Under the pieces are notes generated by a model. The model made no database searches, was not told the DNA's origin, and saw only the letters and a list, made by a program, of their open reading frames with translations. Below, in pieces: positions 55,496 to 64,000 of a stretch of 64,000 nt of DNA. How positions within the stretch are numbered: the stretch's first letter is position 1; every line of letters begins with the position of its first letter. This DNA comes from Rhodopirellula halodulae (GTDB taxonomy: Bacteria; Planctomycetota; Planctomycetia; Pirellulales; Pirellulaceae): contig NZ_JAJKFV010000002.1 in the NCBI RefSeq assembly GCF_020966775.1, positions 310,001 through 374,000 of the forward strand. The letters are read 5' to 3'. Both the position numbers and the translations under genes were made by a program.

Positions 55496-56653
55496 TCACT
55501 TCATCCCCTCAATCGTTTCGATGAGGTCATTGATGATGTCCCTCAGCTTGCGAAGCACTGAAAGATTCTTTTTCGGATTGTGTTTCATATCCTCGATCGA
55601 GACTCGACCAAGTGCCCGGACGTACTTACCAATCCGCCTTTCAAGATCCCCCTCCCTACGGTCCAGATACAGTATTTCGGCGTCTTGAAACGAGCCCTCT
55701 GTTAAAAGCTCGTTTATTTCCCGATCTTCCAGTCTGAGCATGCTATTGAAATCTTTCACAACTTGCTCAGCGTTTTGCTTCCTTTCCTCTTCGGGCCCTT
55801 CGCCTAGGCGGACTCTTTCCAGTAGAAAATCAAAAAAAGCGCGTGTTTGCTTGGTGACAGATATGTTCATTCGGGAATCAGACCAACTCATCCAACTCAT
55901 GATTTTGGGAGCTTTTGCGGCCTCGGCAAAGGCATTGTAGGTCAGCTTGTGGGGCTTACTGTGTTTCGCTTCATACTCTCTAAACTTGTGGTAGATTGCC
56001 TGAGCTTTCAGGTCTCGAACCACGTCCATTTTGCGGCGCCCGAAACGCTCAGCGACTTCGTCGACTTCCCATCCCTCTTCTTTGATTAACCTTGCCTGGA
56101 ACTCATACTTGCTTGCTGGGTCCCAGCTCTGAGACTCCATCAAGTGTCTCATGCCAATGTAGATTTCAGCGTCTCGGCGGTATTCGCTCAGACGTTCTTC
56201 GTCGTCATCAATTGGATCTCCCTGAAGTACGAAGCATGGAAGCGTGAGCATTGAGTCGCGAACTTCTCGCGACAGAGAATTACCGAACTCGGTGAGGATG
56301 TGTTGGACGCAAGCTACGCGCCGATTTCCTTCGAGGACAAGGAAACTGTTGCCATCAAAACGCGCAACGATCAATTGCTCATGCCGAAGGTAGCCGTTCG
56401 ACTTAATTGACGAGATAAGTTTCTTCGCACCGAAGCGATCGTTTGATACGATCAAGGCACGCAGTCTATCTTGAATTGCATCTTGCCCATACAAAGCGAG
56501 CCTTGTTGCGCGTATGCCATCGTCTGACAGTTCAAGCAGTCGTAGATTACCAGGGTCAAGGATCAGATCTTTTGGTTCGATCTTTTCAGATGCCCCACCT
56601 TTAATTGGCAGTGGCCCCTTCTTATCACGCAGGTGAGATTTGCTATTTGCCAC
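55496..56653 (-). CDS. ParB/Srx-fold protein in the dpt operon
   Basis: 385 residues. The N-terminal half is a ParB/sulfiredoxin-like domain: DLILDPGNLRLLELS (about 29-43), AKKLISSIKSNGYLRHEQLIVARFD, and the motif FLVLEGNRRVACVQHIL (about 104-120), in the position of the ParB catalytic/CTP motif. An HTH-like EEGWEVDEVAERFGRRKMDVVRDL segment (about 192-215) follows, as in ParB, and the C-terminus is helical. Related ParB-type folds occur in DndB (DGQHR) and DUF262 proteins such as SspE, so a role in sensing modified DNA is plausible. It lies 68 bases after dptH and is directly coupled to the nuclease-like gene. Confidence 0.75.
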   Translation of the reverse strand: MANSKSHLRDKKGPLPIKGGASEKIEPKDLILDPGNLRLLELSDDGIRATRLALYGQDAIQDRLRALIVSNDRFGAKKLISSIKSNGYLRHEQLIVARFDGNSFLVLEGNRRVACVQHILTEFGNSLSREVRDSMLTLPCFVLQGDPIDDDEERLSEYRRDAEIYIGMRHLMESQSWDPASKYEFQARLIKEEGWEVDEVAERFGRRKMDVVRDLKAQAIYHKFREYEAKHSKPHKLTYNAFAEAAKAPKIMSWMSWSDSRMNISVTKQTRAFFDFLLERVRLGEGPEEERKQNAEQVVKDFNSMLRLEDREINELLTEGSFQDAEILYLDRREGDLERRIGKYVRALGRVSIEDMKHNPKKNLSVLRKLRDIINDLIETIEGMK

Positions 56654-56721
56654 GAGACTGGCTCCGTGTCCTAAAGCTACGCGTACTGTGATGCACTCTT
56701 GATAACTGGATTATTCGCGTC

Positions 56722-59700
56722 TTATGCCAACTTCCAGAATGGCAAGTCATGAATTTTAATGAGATGCTTCTCGCCGTCGACGTAGAGCGATTGATGCTTA
56801 TCTAACGCCTGAATAGTGCTGGTAAGGGAGTCTATGTCGTCTTTGCCGGCGGTGTTGAATAGGGCTTTGATTTCTTGCGGCTTGATGCTCGGAACTCGGT
56901 GAATGATCCAGCTCAAAATGTAGCTGGAGTAGTCGTTGTTCGTGGTTTTGAAGTGGGTGAGTTCTTGCGTTGAAAGTATGGTGCCAACGCCGAACTCGCG
57001 GCCCTCTTTGAGCAGCATCCGTAGCCCTGGGAACTCCTGTTTCATGAAGTTGTCAGCCTCGTCGACCAGCACGAACTTGGTCAGCTGCCGGTGCGGATCT
57101 TCGATCTTGGAACTGCCCTGCTGGTGCATCTGGGCGTAGAACAGATCAAGCGCTAAAGCAACGACCAAATTTTGGATCTTGGGGTCGTAGCCGGACAGGT
57201 TGATTACGGTGACGCCGCTGACTAGATCGTAGAGGGAGGTCGCTTTCGTTCGATCTGGTTCGAAGATTTCAAAGTTGGCCAACTCTGAGAGTGCCGCATA
57301 AAGCGAGTCCTCGTCCACCTTTTCCTGTGCGTTAAACGCTGTCCATACATCATGCAGAGTTGGTGCCGGCTTGGACCACGTCGAGGGATCGTTCTTGATT
57401 ATCCCAGCCGCTTCGTAGGCTTCAATCACTAAAGAAGTGATCTTGTTCTCTTGCTTGTTCCCTAGATTGAATGCCTTGGAAATTGTCGCTCTGAACTGGC
57501 TTGCCGTGTGCATGGGGAGCATAGGTTTGCTGCCGAATAGCGCAAACGGATTGAACGGCAATCGATGCAACGGAAGGACTTTCGCGCCAGTAGCCTCGAC
57601 GAAGTCCTTTTTGATGTAGTCCGCCTTGTAATCCAGGATCAGAATGCCAATCGGCAGTCCGTCAACATTGTTTGCCTGATTCCGAATCAATTGCGTCACA
57701 AGGCTTTTCGTGAACTGAGTCTTGCCGGTGCCCATCGTGCCAATGATTGCGGTGTTGGGATTTAACACCTTTGCAGTATTGGTCGGCTCCCAGAAGACTT
57801 TCTTCTTGGTTTTAACATCCGTTCCGAATTCGACCTTCAACGTTTCGCCTGGATGGGACGGAAGAACCGAGCCTTGAACATCCGGCAGAGTCAAGGGCGT
57901 AGTCGTTGCCTGGATTTCAGTGCCAGCCACTTCCGGTTCGATTTCGATCCCGTCGTCACCAGACGGTAGCCAAGCATTTGATTCCGGCGGTGGCGTATCG
58001 TCACCCCCACCGCCAAGAAAATACTTTGTGGGGACGCCGGGGAAATTTTCTGTTAGTAACCGTTCTTCGAGCTGCACTCGCGGCGTTTTTAAAAATGTCT
58101 CGAGAAAACTCACAGGTATCTTCAGGGTGGCAACACCCTCTGATTCCGAAGCTGTGGTTTCAAAGCAGGTTTCGCTATCGAGATGGCCAATGACAAATGC
58201 GGAGGGGAAGTTGTTCAGCTCAGCAACATGGAAGTCGCCTCGCATCCACTTCTCTCGATTGTCGCGCAGCTCAGAGTAGTACTCAGGGGGGAAGACTTCG
58301 TAGAGCTCGTACTTTTCCAGCTGCATGAAAACCTGGCGTACTAGAAGGCTCCTGTAGATCTTGCCTTCAAGAGTGGAGGGACCGAATAGGCAGTCGACCA
58401 AGTACTCTCTAAGATTCTTCGCCTGCTCATGCGCTTTCTTGAAATCACCCGATCCTGTTTTCACCTCAAGCGGCAGAAAGTAAATGCTGTCGTCTTTGAA
58501 GCCAACAAACAGCACATCATCAGAAATGCGGCCGGTATTTGTCTTGTCTTTGTGGTAGCGAGAGAAATCTCCGTCGCTCATCCGCAGCCCGATGTTGCCA
58601 GACACCCGGATCATCTCAGCAACGGAAAGTGGTACCCAAGTGATTCCGGATTGGGAAACGAGTGCGCTTAACAGCTTCCATGCACCGATGATTCCTTCTC
58701 GTTCACGACGGATACGCTCATTGGCCGTGACCATCTTGAGCAGCCACTCGCCGTTAAAGGCATTAAATTCTCCAACTGCTTCATCGGATCCGTAGCTGAG
58801 AACTTCACGGTACAGGTCAGTTTGCCGGGTTACGGTGATGGCATCGTAACCGGCCGAGCTGGTGTATTGATCCGAAAAATGGATGAGAACCACTTCCTTG
58901 GTCTTCTCAAAGAACTTCAGCGTGACTTTCGGATCAATGATCGTCACCCAAAGAGAGCTGTCGTAAGAACGCTCAAGAAGTTCACGAAATTTGTCGCTGA
59001 CTGCTAGCCGAATGGCGGAGCTGCTGTTGTAGGTTTCAGTCGTAGCAACAAGTGGCTGCTGCAATGTTCCAACGAGCCTGGCCAATTCCAAATGCGGAAG
59101 CTCGCGGGTATCGACGTTCTGCAACCCAAATCCAGTGTAGTAGTTCTGGTTTTCCGCGCACGACGCTTCGCCGCTCAGAAGACCATCGCAAGCAACCCCA
59201 GAGATATGATTATCAACATCAATGTTGGCTCGCTCGACTTTTTGGTTGTTACGGAACAAGGTCAAGTGAGCATATGCTTGCTCTGACGATTTCTCGATTT
59301 GGAATTTGCTAAAGGTCAATCTCGACCTCAAAAGATCGATGATCGCGTCAGCATTCTCTTTTGCTTTACCTTTGTCTAGTTTGTAGCTCTGCTTAATCTT
59401 GCTGTAAGTTCCGATTTCAGCGAAACGATCAAACTCGGTCTCGGTGATCTCGTCATCATAGAGATTAATGTGGATCTTCTCGGACTCTTTGCCGGCGTCA
59501 CGGAAGTAATCCAGTATCCCCAGGAAGACTTCCCGATTGTCAGCATTGTTGATCGAGTTGATCAGCAACGGTGCATCAGTGCCGTCTTTGAATAGCTCAT
59601 CGAAGGTCTGTACAAACTCTTCGATCTTTTCTTTGGTTAGACGTTCGACGTAGTCGTAGCTGCTTTCCTCTTGAGGCACGATCTCAAGCCAGAATGCATT

Positions 59701-61827
59701 CTCATCGACTGCTTGGGTGTAACAATACTCGTGTTCGGCCGAATAAATGTAAGGCAATAGGCCGCGAGCGTTGAGTCGCTTCCGTGTAACACTAGGGACG
59801 CTCTTAAAGGATCTTTCCTCCCCATCTCGCGTAATTTCAATCGCCAAATATCGGAAGTACGACAGTACCAGCGGATGAAAGGGCGTGAGAAACTGGCGGC
59901 CATCAAAAGTGGCTGTGCCAAGCTTCATCACGTCCCGGACGGTATCGTCAAGGCTCTTTCCATATTGAATCTCGCGAAGAAACGTTTGGTAGGCCGCGAT
60001 GTATGCGCCTGCCACGTCAATCATGTTCGGTCCCCAAGATGCCAGACTGGGGATTGTTGATCTTTCTGAGAGATAGCTATGTAGATCCTGCCAAGCGTCA
60101 TAAATCGCTGGAGCGGTGTTTCTGATCTTAGCCAGAGGCAGTGAATTACCTTCGCTAGAGAAGCTAAGTAGCTTGTCATCCACGAAGACTTGCTCTACTT
60201 CGAGCATCTTCTGTCGAATTGCAACGACGTTCGACTCTTTGTTGTCTAGTACAACGCGATTCCTGTCGCGGAGAAAAACTCCGTTGTACTGATCGTCGAA
60301 TAGCCGATTGAACCTCCCCTCATCCAAGAGCAACGGCAGACTTAACGACTGGTCGCTGGCTTCGCCTTCAACGTTAAAACGAAGCGTGCTTCCGCTGCTC
60401 TCAAGAAGGAACTCTACGATGTCAGATTCTTCGTAGAGTTTCTCATATTCGACCGCACCGTATTGATCGACAGGAATTCTTTGGCCACTTTCATTCAAGA
60501 GCCATCGTTTAGAAATATTGTCGTTGATCAGTAGTTCACGCTCATCAGTCTGAAGCTGGATCAGTCGCTGCTCAGGATCTGCGTGCGTCTTAACAAGAAA
60601 CGTGTTGGCGAATGCTCCAGTGCAGAACAGGCCTTTCTTAACTACCAGAATGTTGAATTCAAATCTTTCGGTGGTCTGGCTTCGATCTAGACGAATGCGA
60701 AATATTTCTGCGACAGCTGGCGTTGGCATGGACATCGCGATTCGCCGCCGATTCTTGCTTTTCTTGATCTCGATGCCTGCGGTGCTTTCAATCTCTTGAT
60801 TGTGCTCCAGTTTCACATCCGACTTTTCAAGGTCGTCGCCAATGAACTCAATGGTCAGATCGACATTCTCGACCTCTTCTGGAACTGACAAGATAATGCT
60901 CTTGCGGCGACGACCGGCAGCAGTCTCGGACTTGTTGCGTGGGCCAATGATTTCGCAAGATTCAGAGATCACACTCAGATATTCAAGTCTGTGACTCTGC
61001 TGTTCGGCGATCTCGTCTTTGATCGCTTGCAGATCAAGATCTCGCCACGGAGCCTGAGCAGATTCGCCGAAGTGCTTCTTCTCAAATGACTCACTAATAC
61101 CGAGTCGTTCCGCGATTTCATCAGGAAAGTGATGGGTTACTCGGTCGAACTCTTCATGCAAGCGGCGATTGTCGTCTAGTCGACGTCGGATCTGCTTTGA
61201 CTTATCCATTTCTGGTAAGCCTTTGTCGTTGAACAGCCCGAGCGGTCGTAGGTCGAGGCAATCATCGTTCTCTATCGAATCGAAGATCTTCCGGAAGCCG
61301 AATGCGCTCCCACCTTCTTCTGCAATGATTTCCGATTGCCAGTCAAGGATACACTCGTAGACCTTTTTGGGCCTATCGATCGCATCAGCCAGCCTCAACA
61401 GCTCACTGCTGACATGCTTTGTGGACCAGGGACCTCCTCGGCTAGAGAGATCTATCGCGCTGTTCACCAGCGTATCCAGCAAGCTATTGTGAATTATCAG
61501 CAAGCTCGTATTGCCAAACTCGTCAGATTGCTCCGCGACGCGATCACGAAGCATTGAAATGTAATTCTCGTTAAACGCATTCGGGGATTCAGGGTTATCT
61601 GAATGTGCGACGCACAAGAGCCGAACGTCCCCGATTTCCAGGCATGGTATCGCCGTGCCGTTAACTTCAACTACAGCGGTCGCTGCACTACGGAGCTCTC
61701 CGATCAGGCTTTCCGTATTACTGCTGTCCGACGATCGGAACTGGTAACGTTTTCCGGCAACGACTCGCGTGTCCAACCAGGATACAAGAAGCTCCTTTAG
61801 AAACGCGTCAAATTGTGTTTCGGACAT
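56722..61827 (-). CDS. dptH: DNA phosphorothioation-dependent restriction protein DptH
   Basis: About 1701 residues, the usual large size for DptH. The C-terminal 400 residues form a HerA/FtsK-like ATPase: Walker A IIGTMGTGKTQFTKSL (K near 1369) and Walker B KFVLVDEADNFM (about 1580-1590), with a Pro/Gly linker before it (GGGGDDTPPPES). The middle holds a possible nuclease-like VGFKDDSIYFLPLEVKTGSGDFKKAH segment (ExK). With DptF and DptG it restricts DNA lacking phosphorothioates. I use the ATG at 61827, which has GGAG nine bases upstream; an in-frame GTG at 61842 is the alternative. The start overlaps dptG by about 20 bases. Confidence 0.88.
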   Translation of the reverse strand: MSETQFDAFLKELLVSWLDTRVVAGKRYQFRSSDSSNTESLIGELRSAATAVVEVNGTAIPCLEIGDVRLLCVAHSDNPESPNAFNENYISMLRDRVAEQSDEFGNTSLLIIHNSLLDTLVNSAIDLSSRGGPWSTKHVSSELLRLADAIDRPKKVYECILDWQSEIIAEEGGSAFGFRKIFDSIENDDCLDLRPLGLFNDKGLPEMDKSKQIRRRLDDNRRLHEEFDRVTHHFPDEIAERLGISESFEKKHFGESAQAPWRDLDLQAIKDEIAEQQSHRLEYLSVISESCEIIGPRNKSETAAGRRRKSIILSVPEEVENVDLTIEFIGDDLEKSDVKLEHNQEIESTAGIEIKKSKNRRRIAMSMPTPAVAEIFRIRLDRSQTTERFEFNILVVKKGLFCTGAFANTFLVKTHADPEQRLIQLQTDERELLINDNISKRWLLNESGQRIPVDQYGAVEYEKLYEESDIVEFLLESSGSTLRFNVEGEASDQSLSLPLLLDEGRFNRLFDDQYNGVFLRDRNRVVLDNKESNVVAIRQKMLEVEQVFVDDKLLSFSSEGNSLPLAKIRNTAPAIYDAWQDLHSYLSERSTIPSLASWGPNMIDVAGAYIAAYQTFLREIQYGKSLDDTVRDVMKLGTATFDGRQFLTPFHPLVLSYFRYLAIEITRDGEERSFKSVPSVTRKRLNARGLLPYIYSAEHEYCYTQAVDENAFWLEIVPQEESSYDYVERLTKEKIEEFVQTFDELFKDGTDAPLLINSINNADNREVFLGILDYFRDAGKESEKIHINLYDDEITETEFDRFAEIGTYSKIKQSYKLDKGKAKENADAIIDLLRSRLTFSKFQIEKSSEQAYAHLTLFRNNQKVERANIDVDNHISGVACDGLLSGEASCAENQNYYTGFGLQNVDTRELPHLELARLVGTLQQPLVATTETYNSSSAIRLAVSDKFRELLERSYDSSLWVTIIDPKVTLKFFEKTKEVVLIHFSDQYTSSAGYDAITVTRQTDLYREVLSYGSDEAVGEFNAFNGEWLLKMVTANERIRREREGIIGAWKLLSALVSQSGITWVPLSVAEMIRVSGNIGLRMSDGDFSRYHKDKTNTGRISDDVLFVGFKDDSIYFLPLEVKTGSGDFKKAHEQAKNLREYLVDCLFGPSTLEGKIYRSLLVRQVFMQLEKYELYEVFPPEYYSELRDNREKWMRGDFHVAELNNFPSAFVIGHLDSETCFETTASESEGVATLKIPVSFLETFLKTPRVQLEERLLTENFPGVPTKYFLGGGGDDTPPPESNAWLPSGDDGIEIEPEVAGTEIQATTTPLTLPDVQGSVLPSHPGETLKVEFGTDVKTKKKVFWEPTNTAKVLNPNTAIIGTMGTGKTQFTKSLVTQLIRNQANNVDGLPIGILILDYKADYIKKDFVEATGAKVLPLHRLPFNPFALFGSKPMLPMHTASQFRATISKAFNLGNKQENKITSLVIEAYEAAGIIKNDPSTWSKPAPTLHDVWTAFNAQEKVDEDSLYAALSELANFEIFEPDRTKATSLYDLVSGVTVINLSGYDPKIQNLVVALALDLFYAQMHQQGSSKIEDPHRQLTKFVLVDEADNFMKQEFPGLRMLLKEGREFGVGTILSTQELTHFKTTNNDYSSYILSWIIHRVPSIKPQEIKALFNTAGKDDIDSLTSTIQALDKHQSLYVDGEKHLIKIHDLPFWKLA

Positions 61828-63139
61828 ATACCGCATCTCCACTATCGCTCATGCGGTCGACATTCCCGACACGCTCATAAAAACTGATCAAGGCTTGCTG
61901 TGATCCCTTGTCGAAGTAGAAGCCCCGCTCCTTGAATGCTCTCAGCAGCTCTTGAAATCGAACTGACGGCCGATCACCAATGGCAAGATTGGTTAGCAGC
62001 AGGACGAAGTCTTGGTTGATAACCAAAACGCGACCCGCTCTCCCACGAGACTGGAGAAAGTTCCTTGCGACCTCCTTGTCAAATACCTCCATGTATTGTT
62101 GCTGGACACGGTGCCGCCCTTCATTCACCGTCTTCGCAAATTGCTTGACTCCCAAGCTCATCAAATGCTTCATCGCCTCGATTGCATCGATGGGTGCCGC
62201 AGGTACGGCAGGCAGTTTGCGATCCAACCGAAATTGTTCCGAGAATTCGACCAGGGATTTATGTACACGAGCCCTATTCGAATCGTCTGAGTCGTGCACT
62301 GCCTTTGCGTAGGACCACAAAGGCGCTTTCGGATAATCAGTGTCAGAGTTGAAATACTCCAGCATGCTGAGAATGGGAAAGACGTCTGCCATCGGGCCAG
62401 CAAGTGACCGATAACCTTCCTTGGTTACGTGTACCCTCTCACTGCTTGCCTTTTCGGTGTCAAGTATGAAGTAAAGCGGCTTGCTCGATGGAGGGCTACC
62501 GCTGGTCCAGTTGCGGATATTCAGTCCAAGCTGAGTGCAGTAAATGAAATTGTATAGTTCGATGCAACTTGGTAATTGCTCCAGAAGATACTCGGAGTGA
62601 CCAGCTAGGAAGGTTACATCTCTCACAAATTTTTCGGCTACAAACGGCAGATAGCACTCTTCAGCAGCCGCGATGTCTGCTTCACGCAACTCATTCTTTA
62701 GCAGATCGAGAAACCCCTTCTCCAAGAAGTTCGTTCCGCTTTCAAATTCGACCGAGGGCAGCGATTTATCGAAGAAGGACTTGAGCAGTTCAACTAAGTG
62801 TTTCGTTGATGCGTTTGTCTTGGCATGCGTTCGAAGGAGCATGAATTCTGGGGCTGTTCTCGATAACGCGTCTCCAGAGAAATACATCTTGCGCAGATCC
62901 TCAATGATCGACGTGTCACTTAGCCTATCTTCGAGATATTCGGAGCATTTTGCTTCGAAAGCATCCATCGAAAGATTTCTCTTGACCTGCTTTCCCATCA
63001 GCCAAGACAAGACCACGCAGGCGACGGATTCAAAGTCGAATTCCTTCGCGCCCTTCCGGTAAGGGAGGTATGCTGTCAGCTTGTTTGATCCGATTTTTTC
63101 AGCGTCAACATTCGAGAGACGGTCTACCAAATGCTCCAT
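61808..63139 (-). CDS. dptG: DNA phosphorothioation-dependent restriction protein DptG
   Basis: A 443-residue soluble protein of the length typical for DptG, between dptF and dptH. Segments include LTAYLPYRKGAKEFDFESVACVVLSWL (about 23-49), FLEKGFLDLLKNELREADIA and the C-terminal FKERGFYFDKGSQQALISFYERVGNVDRMSDSG. There are no known catalytic motifs. It acts with DptF and DptH in restriction. The start ATG overlaps the dptF stop by one base, and its end overlaps dptH, so the three genes are tightly coupled. Confidence 0.85.
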   Translation of the reverse strand: MEHLVDRLSNVDAEKIGSNKLTAYLPYRKGAKEFDFESVACVVLSWLMGKQVKRNLSMDAFEAKCSEYLEDRLSDTSIIEDLRKMYFSGDALSRTAPEFMLLRTHAKTNASTKHLVELLKSFFDKSLPSVEFESGTNFLEKGFLDLLKNELREADIAAAEECYLPFVAEKFVRDVTFLAGHSEYLLEQLPSCIELYNFIYCTQLGLNIRNWTSGSPPSSKPLYFILDTEKASSERVHVTKEGYRSLAGPMADVFPILSMLEYFNSDTDYPKAPLWSYAKAVHDSDDSNRARVHKSLVEFSEQFRLDRKLPAVPAAPIDAIEAMKHLMSLGVKQFAKTVNEGRHRVQQQYMEVFDKEVARNFLQSRGRAGRVLVINQDFVLLLTNLAIGDRPSVRFQELLRAFKERGFYFDKGSQQALISFYERVGNVDRMSDSGDAVYVRNTI

Positions 63140-64000
63140 TATCGACGCTCCACAATGATTTCGTCTTCGACCTCATCATCGATGAGCTCCCACTCGATAT
63201 CGCCCTTCTGAACGCTAAGGCACTGTGTCTGCTTAACGATCCGCCGAACATCCTCAACCACCTCTTCGAGCTGCACTACCGTCGTCTTGTCATGCGTGTT
63301 CGGTCGGTAGCCAGCATTAATCCTAAAAGCCAACTCCAGGAAGTTCACTGTTATCGGAACAGCTCTGATGTGATGTTCATGCCCAACCCTTAAATACGCT
63401 TCAAAAAACCTAAGTTGTAATGGAGCAATATTTTCGAGCTTGCTTAGATCCGGTTGCATCGTCGCTGTGGCAGAAAGTGCATAGCCGTTTGGCTTTCCCA
63501 GGAGGAAGCGGTCCCGTCGTATCTCAGGCGCGAAGCGATTTGCAAAACGGGTGACGGCAGAAACAAGTGTGTCTTTGTAGAACGACCTCAACGCGTTTTT
63601 CTGCGCTTTGTCACTTCCCTCGTAGTCTCGATGCAGCTGCCAAAATTCTCGGTACTTATCGAACAGATCCCGTTTCAGGTCTTCGCGAAATTGATGGTGA
63701 TAATTGTTGCTGAACTCGACTTCCTGCATGATGTAGAACAACCGAACCCATGTCCTGGGTTCTTTGACCGTCAGGCCAAACTCCTTCTCTGCTGCTGTGC
63801 GAAACTCGTTGAAGTCTTCCTCGTACAATCCTAGAGATGCTTTTACCTGGAATAGGTCAAGCCGTTTCGATCTCGCGTGGCAAGGGTCGAGTTTATTGAG
63901 CGAATCGACCAACTCCGAGCCGTGCCCGCAAAAGAGGTTGTCAAATAGTGTTCCAGGACCACTGAGTATTTGAAAGACAAAGTCAAGAATTGTGCGAGCG
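63139..64000 (-). CDS. dptF: DptF, C-terminal part (cut by window edge)
   Basis: The reading frame stays open to the last base of the window, so only the C-terminal 287 or so residues are present. The first visible residues read TILDFVFQILSGPGTLFDNL, then SELVDSLNKLDPCHARSKRLD, which fits the DptF region downstream of its ATPase motifs. The Walker motifs expected for DptF lie outside the window. The C-terminal third is unremarkable, ending VEDEIIVERR. The frame can also be started from a TTG at 63912, but nothing supports that start. It is the first visible gene of the dptFGH operon. Confidence 0.82.
   Translation of the reverse strand, partial: ARTILDFVFQILSGPGTLFDNLFCGHGSELVDSLNKLDPCHARSKRLDLFQVKASLGLYEEDFNEFRTAAEKEFGLTVKEPRTWVRLFYIMQEVEFSNNYHHQFREDLKRDLFDKYREFWQLHRDYEGSDKAQKNALRSFYKDTLVSAVTRFANRFAPEIRRDRFLLGKPNGYALSATATMQPDLSKLENIAPLQLRFFEAYLRVGHEHHIRAVPITVNFLELAFRINAGYRPNTHDKTTVVQLEEVVEDVRRIVKQTQCLSVQKGDIEWELIDDEVEDEIIVERR

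Noticed and set aside
56722..61827. HerA-type plasmid transfer or stand-alone conflict ATPase
   Set aside because: The size, position behind dptF and dptG and overlap with dptG fit DptH better.
1..64000. tRNA or rRNA genes, integrase or classical IS elements
   Set aside because: I saw no cloverleaf-like segment, rRNA-like sequence, integrase or DDE transposase; the only transposase-type gene is the RAYT.

Overview
The window looks like a chromosomal segment of a marine planctomycete of the Pirellulaceae, close to Rhodopirellula. The evidence is the density of secreted formylglycine sulfatases, the ThuA-like and GATase1-like proteins, a PF14885-type glycosidase, the DUF6786-type protein, and the general protein character. 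This assignment rests on gene content and not on a marker gene. I saw no rRNA or tRNA gene and no CRISPR array.

Region 1 (1-10.9 kb) is mostly housekeeping and stand-alone genes: a DUF2071 protein, a PyrD-like dihydroorotate dehydrogenase with a class-1-type catalytic Cys, a Tat-exported ThuA-like protein, a type II P-type ATPase lacking one canonical Ca2+ ligand, a GltS-type glutamate/Na+ symporter, and a methyltransferase next to an Rrf2 regulator that has lost its N-terminal helices.

Region 2 (10.9-41 kb) is a polysaccharide catabolism island. It has a GH20 hexosaminidase fused to a peptidase-like domain, a GATase1-like protein, an SSS symporter, an AraC regulator, a GH117-like beta-propeller enzyme, an esterase-like alpha/beta hydrolase, a GHL15-type glycosidase, a right-handed beta-helix protein and an arylsulfotransferase-like propeller. 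Among them are seven intact sulfatase genes (eight catalytic domains) and one internally deleted sulfatase. Together they suggest stepwise desulfation and hydrolysis of a sulfated, possibly anhydrogalactose-containing algal glycan.

Between 22.4 and 42.4 kb this island is peppered with two families of REP-like hairpins, each starting with a GTAG foot. A REP-associated tyrosine transposase (RAYT, 37.5-38.1 kb) sits inside a dense array of one family. Several hairpins lie in frame inside genes: they encode much of one sulfatase signal peptide, flank a sugar-binding-like cassette in a double sulfatase, interrupt a beta-helix protein, and supply stop codons. Two short minisatellites (34-nt and 36-nt period) are built from, or degenerate versions of, the other family.

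Region 3 (41.4-45 kb) holds a ferredoxin-NADP reductase-type flavoprotein divergent from katG.

Region 4 (45.3-64 kb) is a defence island built around DNA phosphorothioation. It has dndA divergent from dndBCDE, and the dptFGH restriction genes (dptF cut by the window edge). Lodged between dptH and dndA is a two-gene module, a ParB/Srx-fold protein and an Mrr-like nuclease candidate. A HARE-HTH protein is translationally coupled to dndE, and two further PD-(D/E)XK-type genes follow. A set of four GGAAGT half-sites lies between dndA and dndB. The ParB-like/nuclease module and the HARE-HTH gene are the best candidates for undescribed components of this system.
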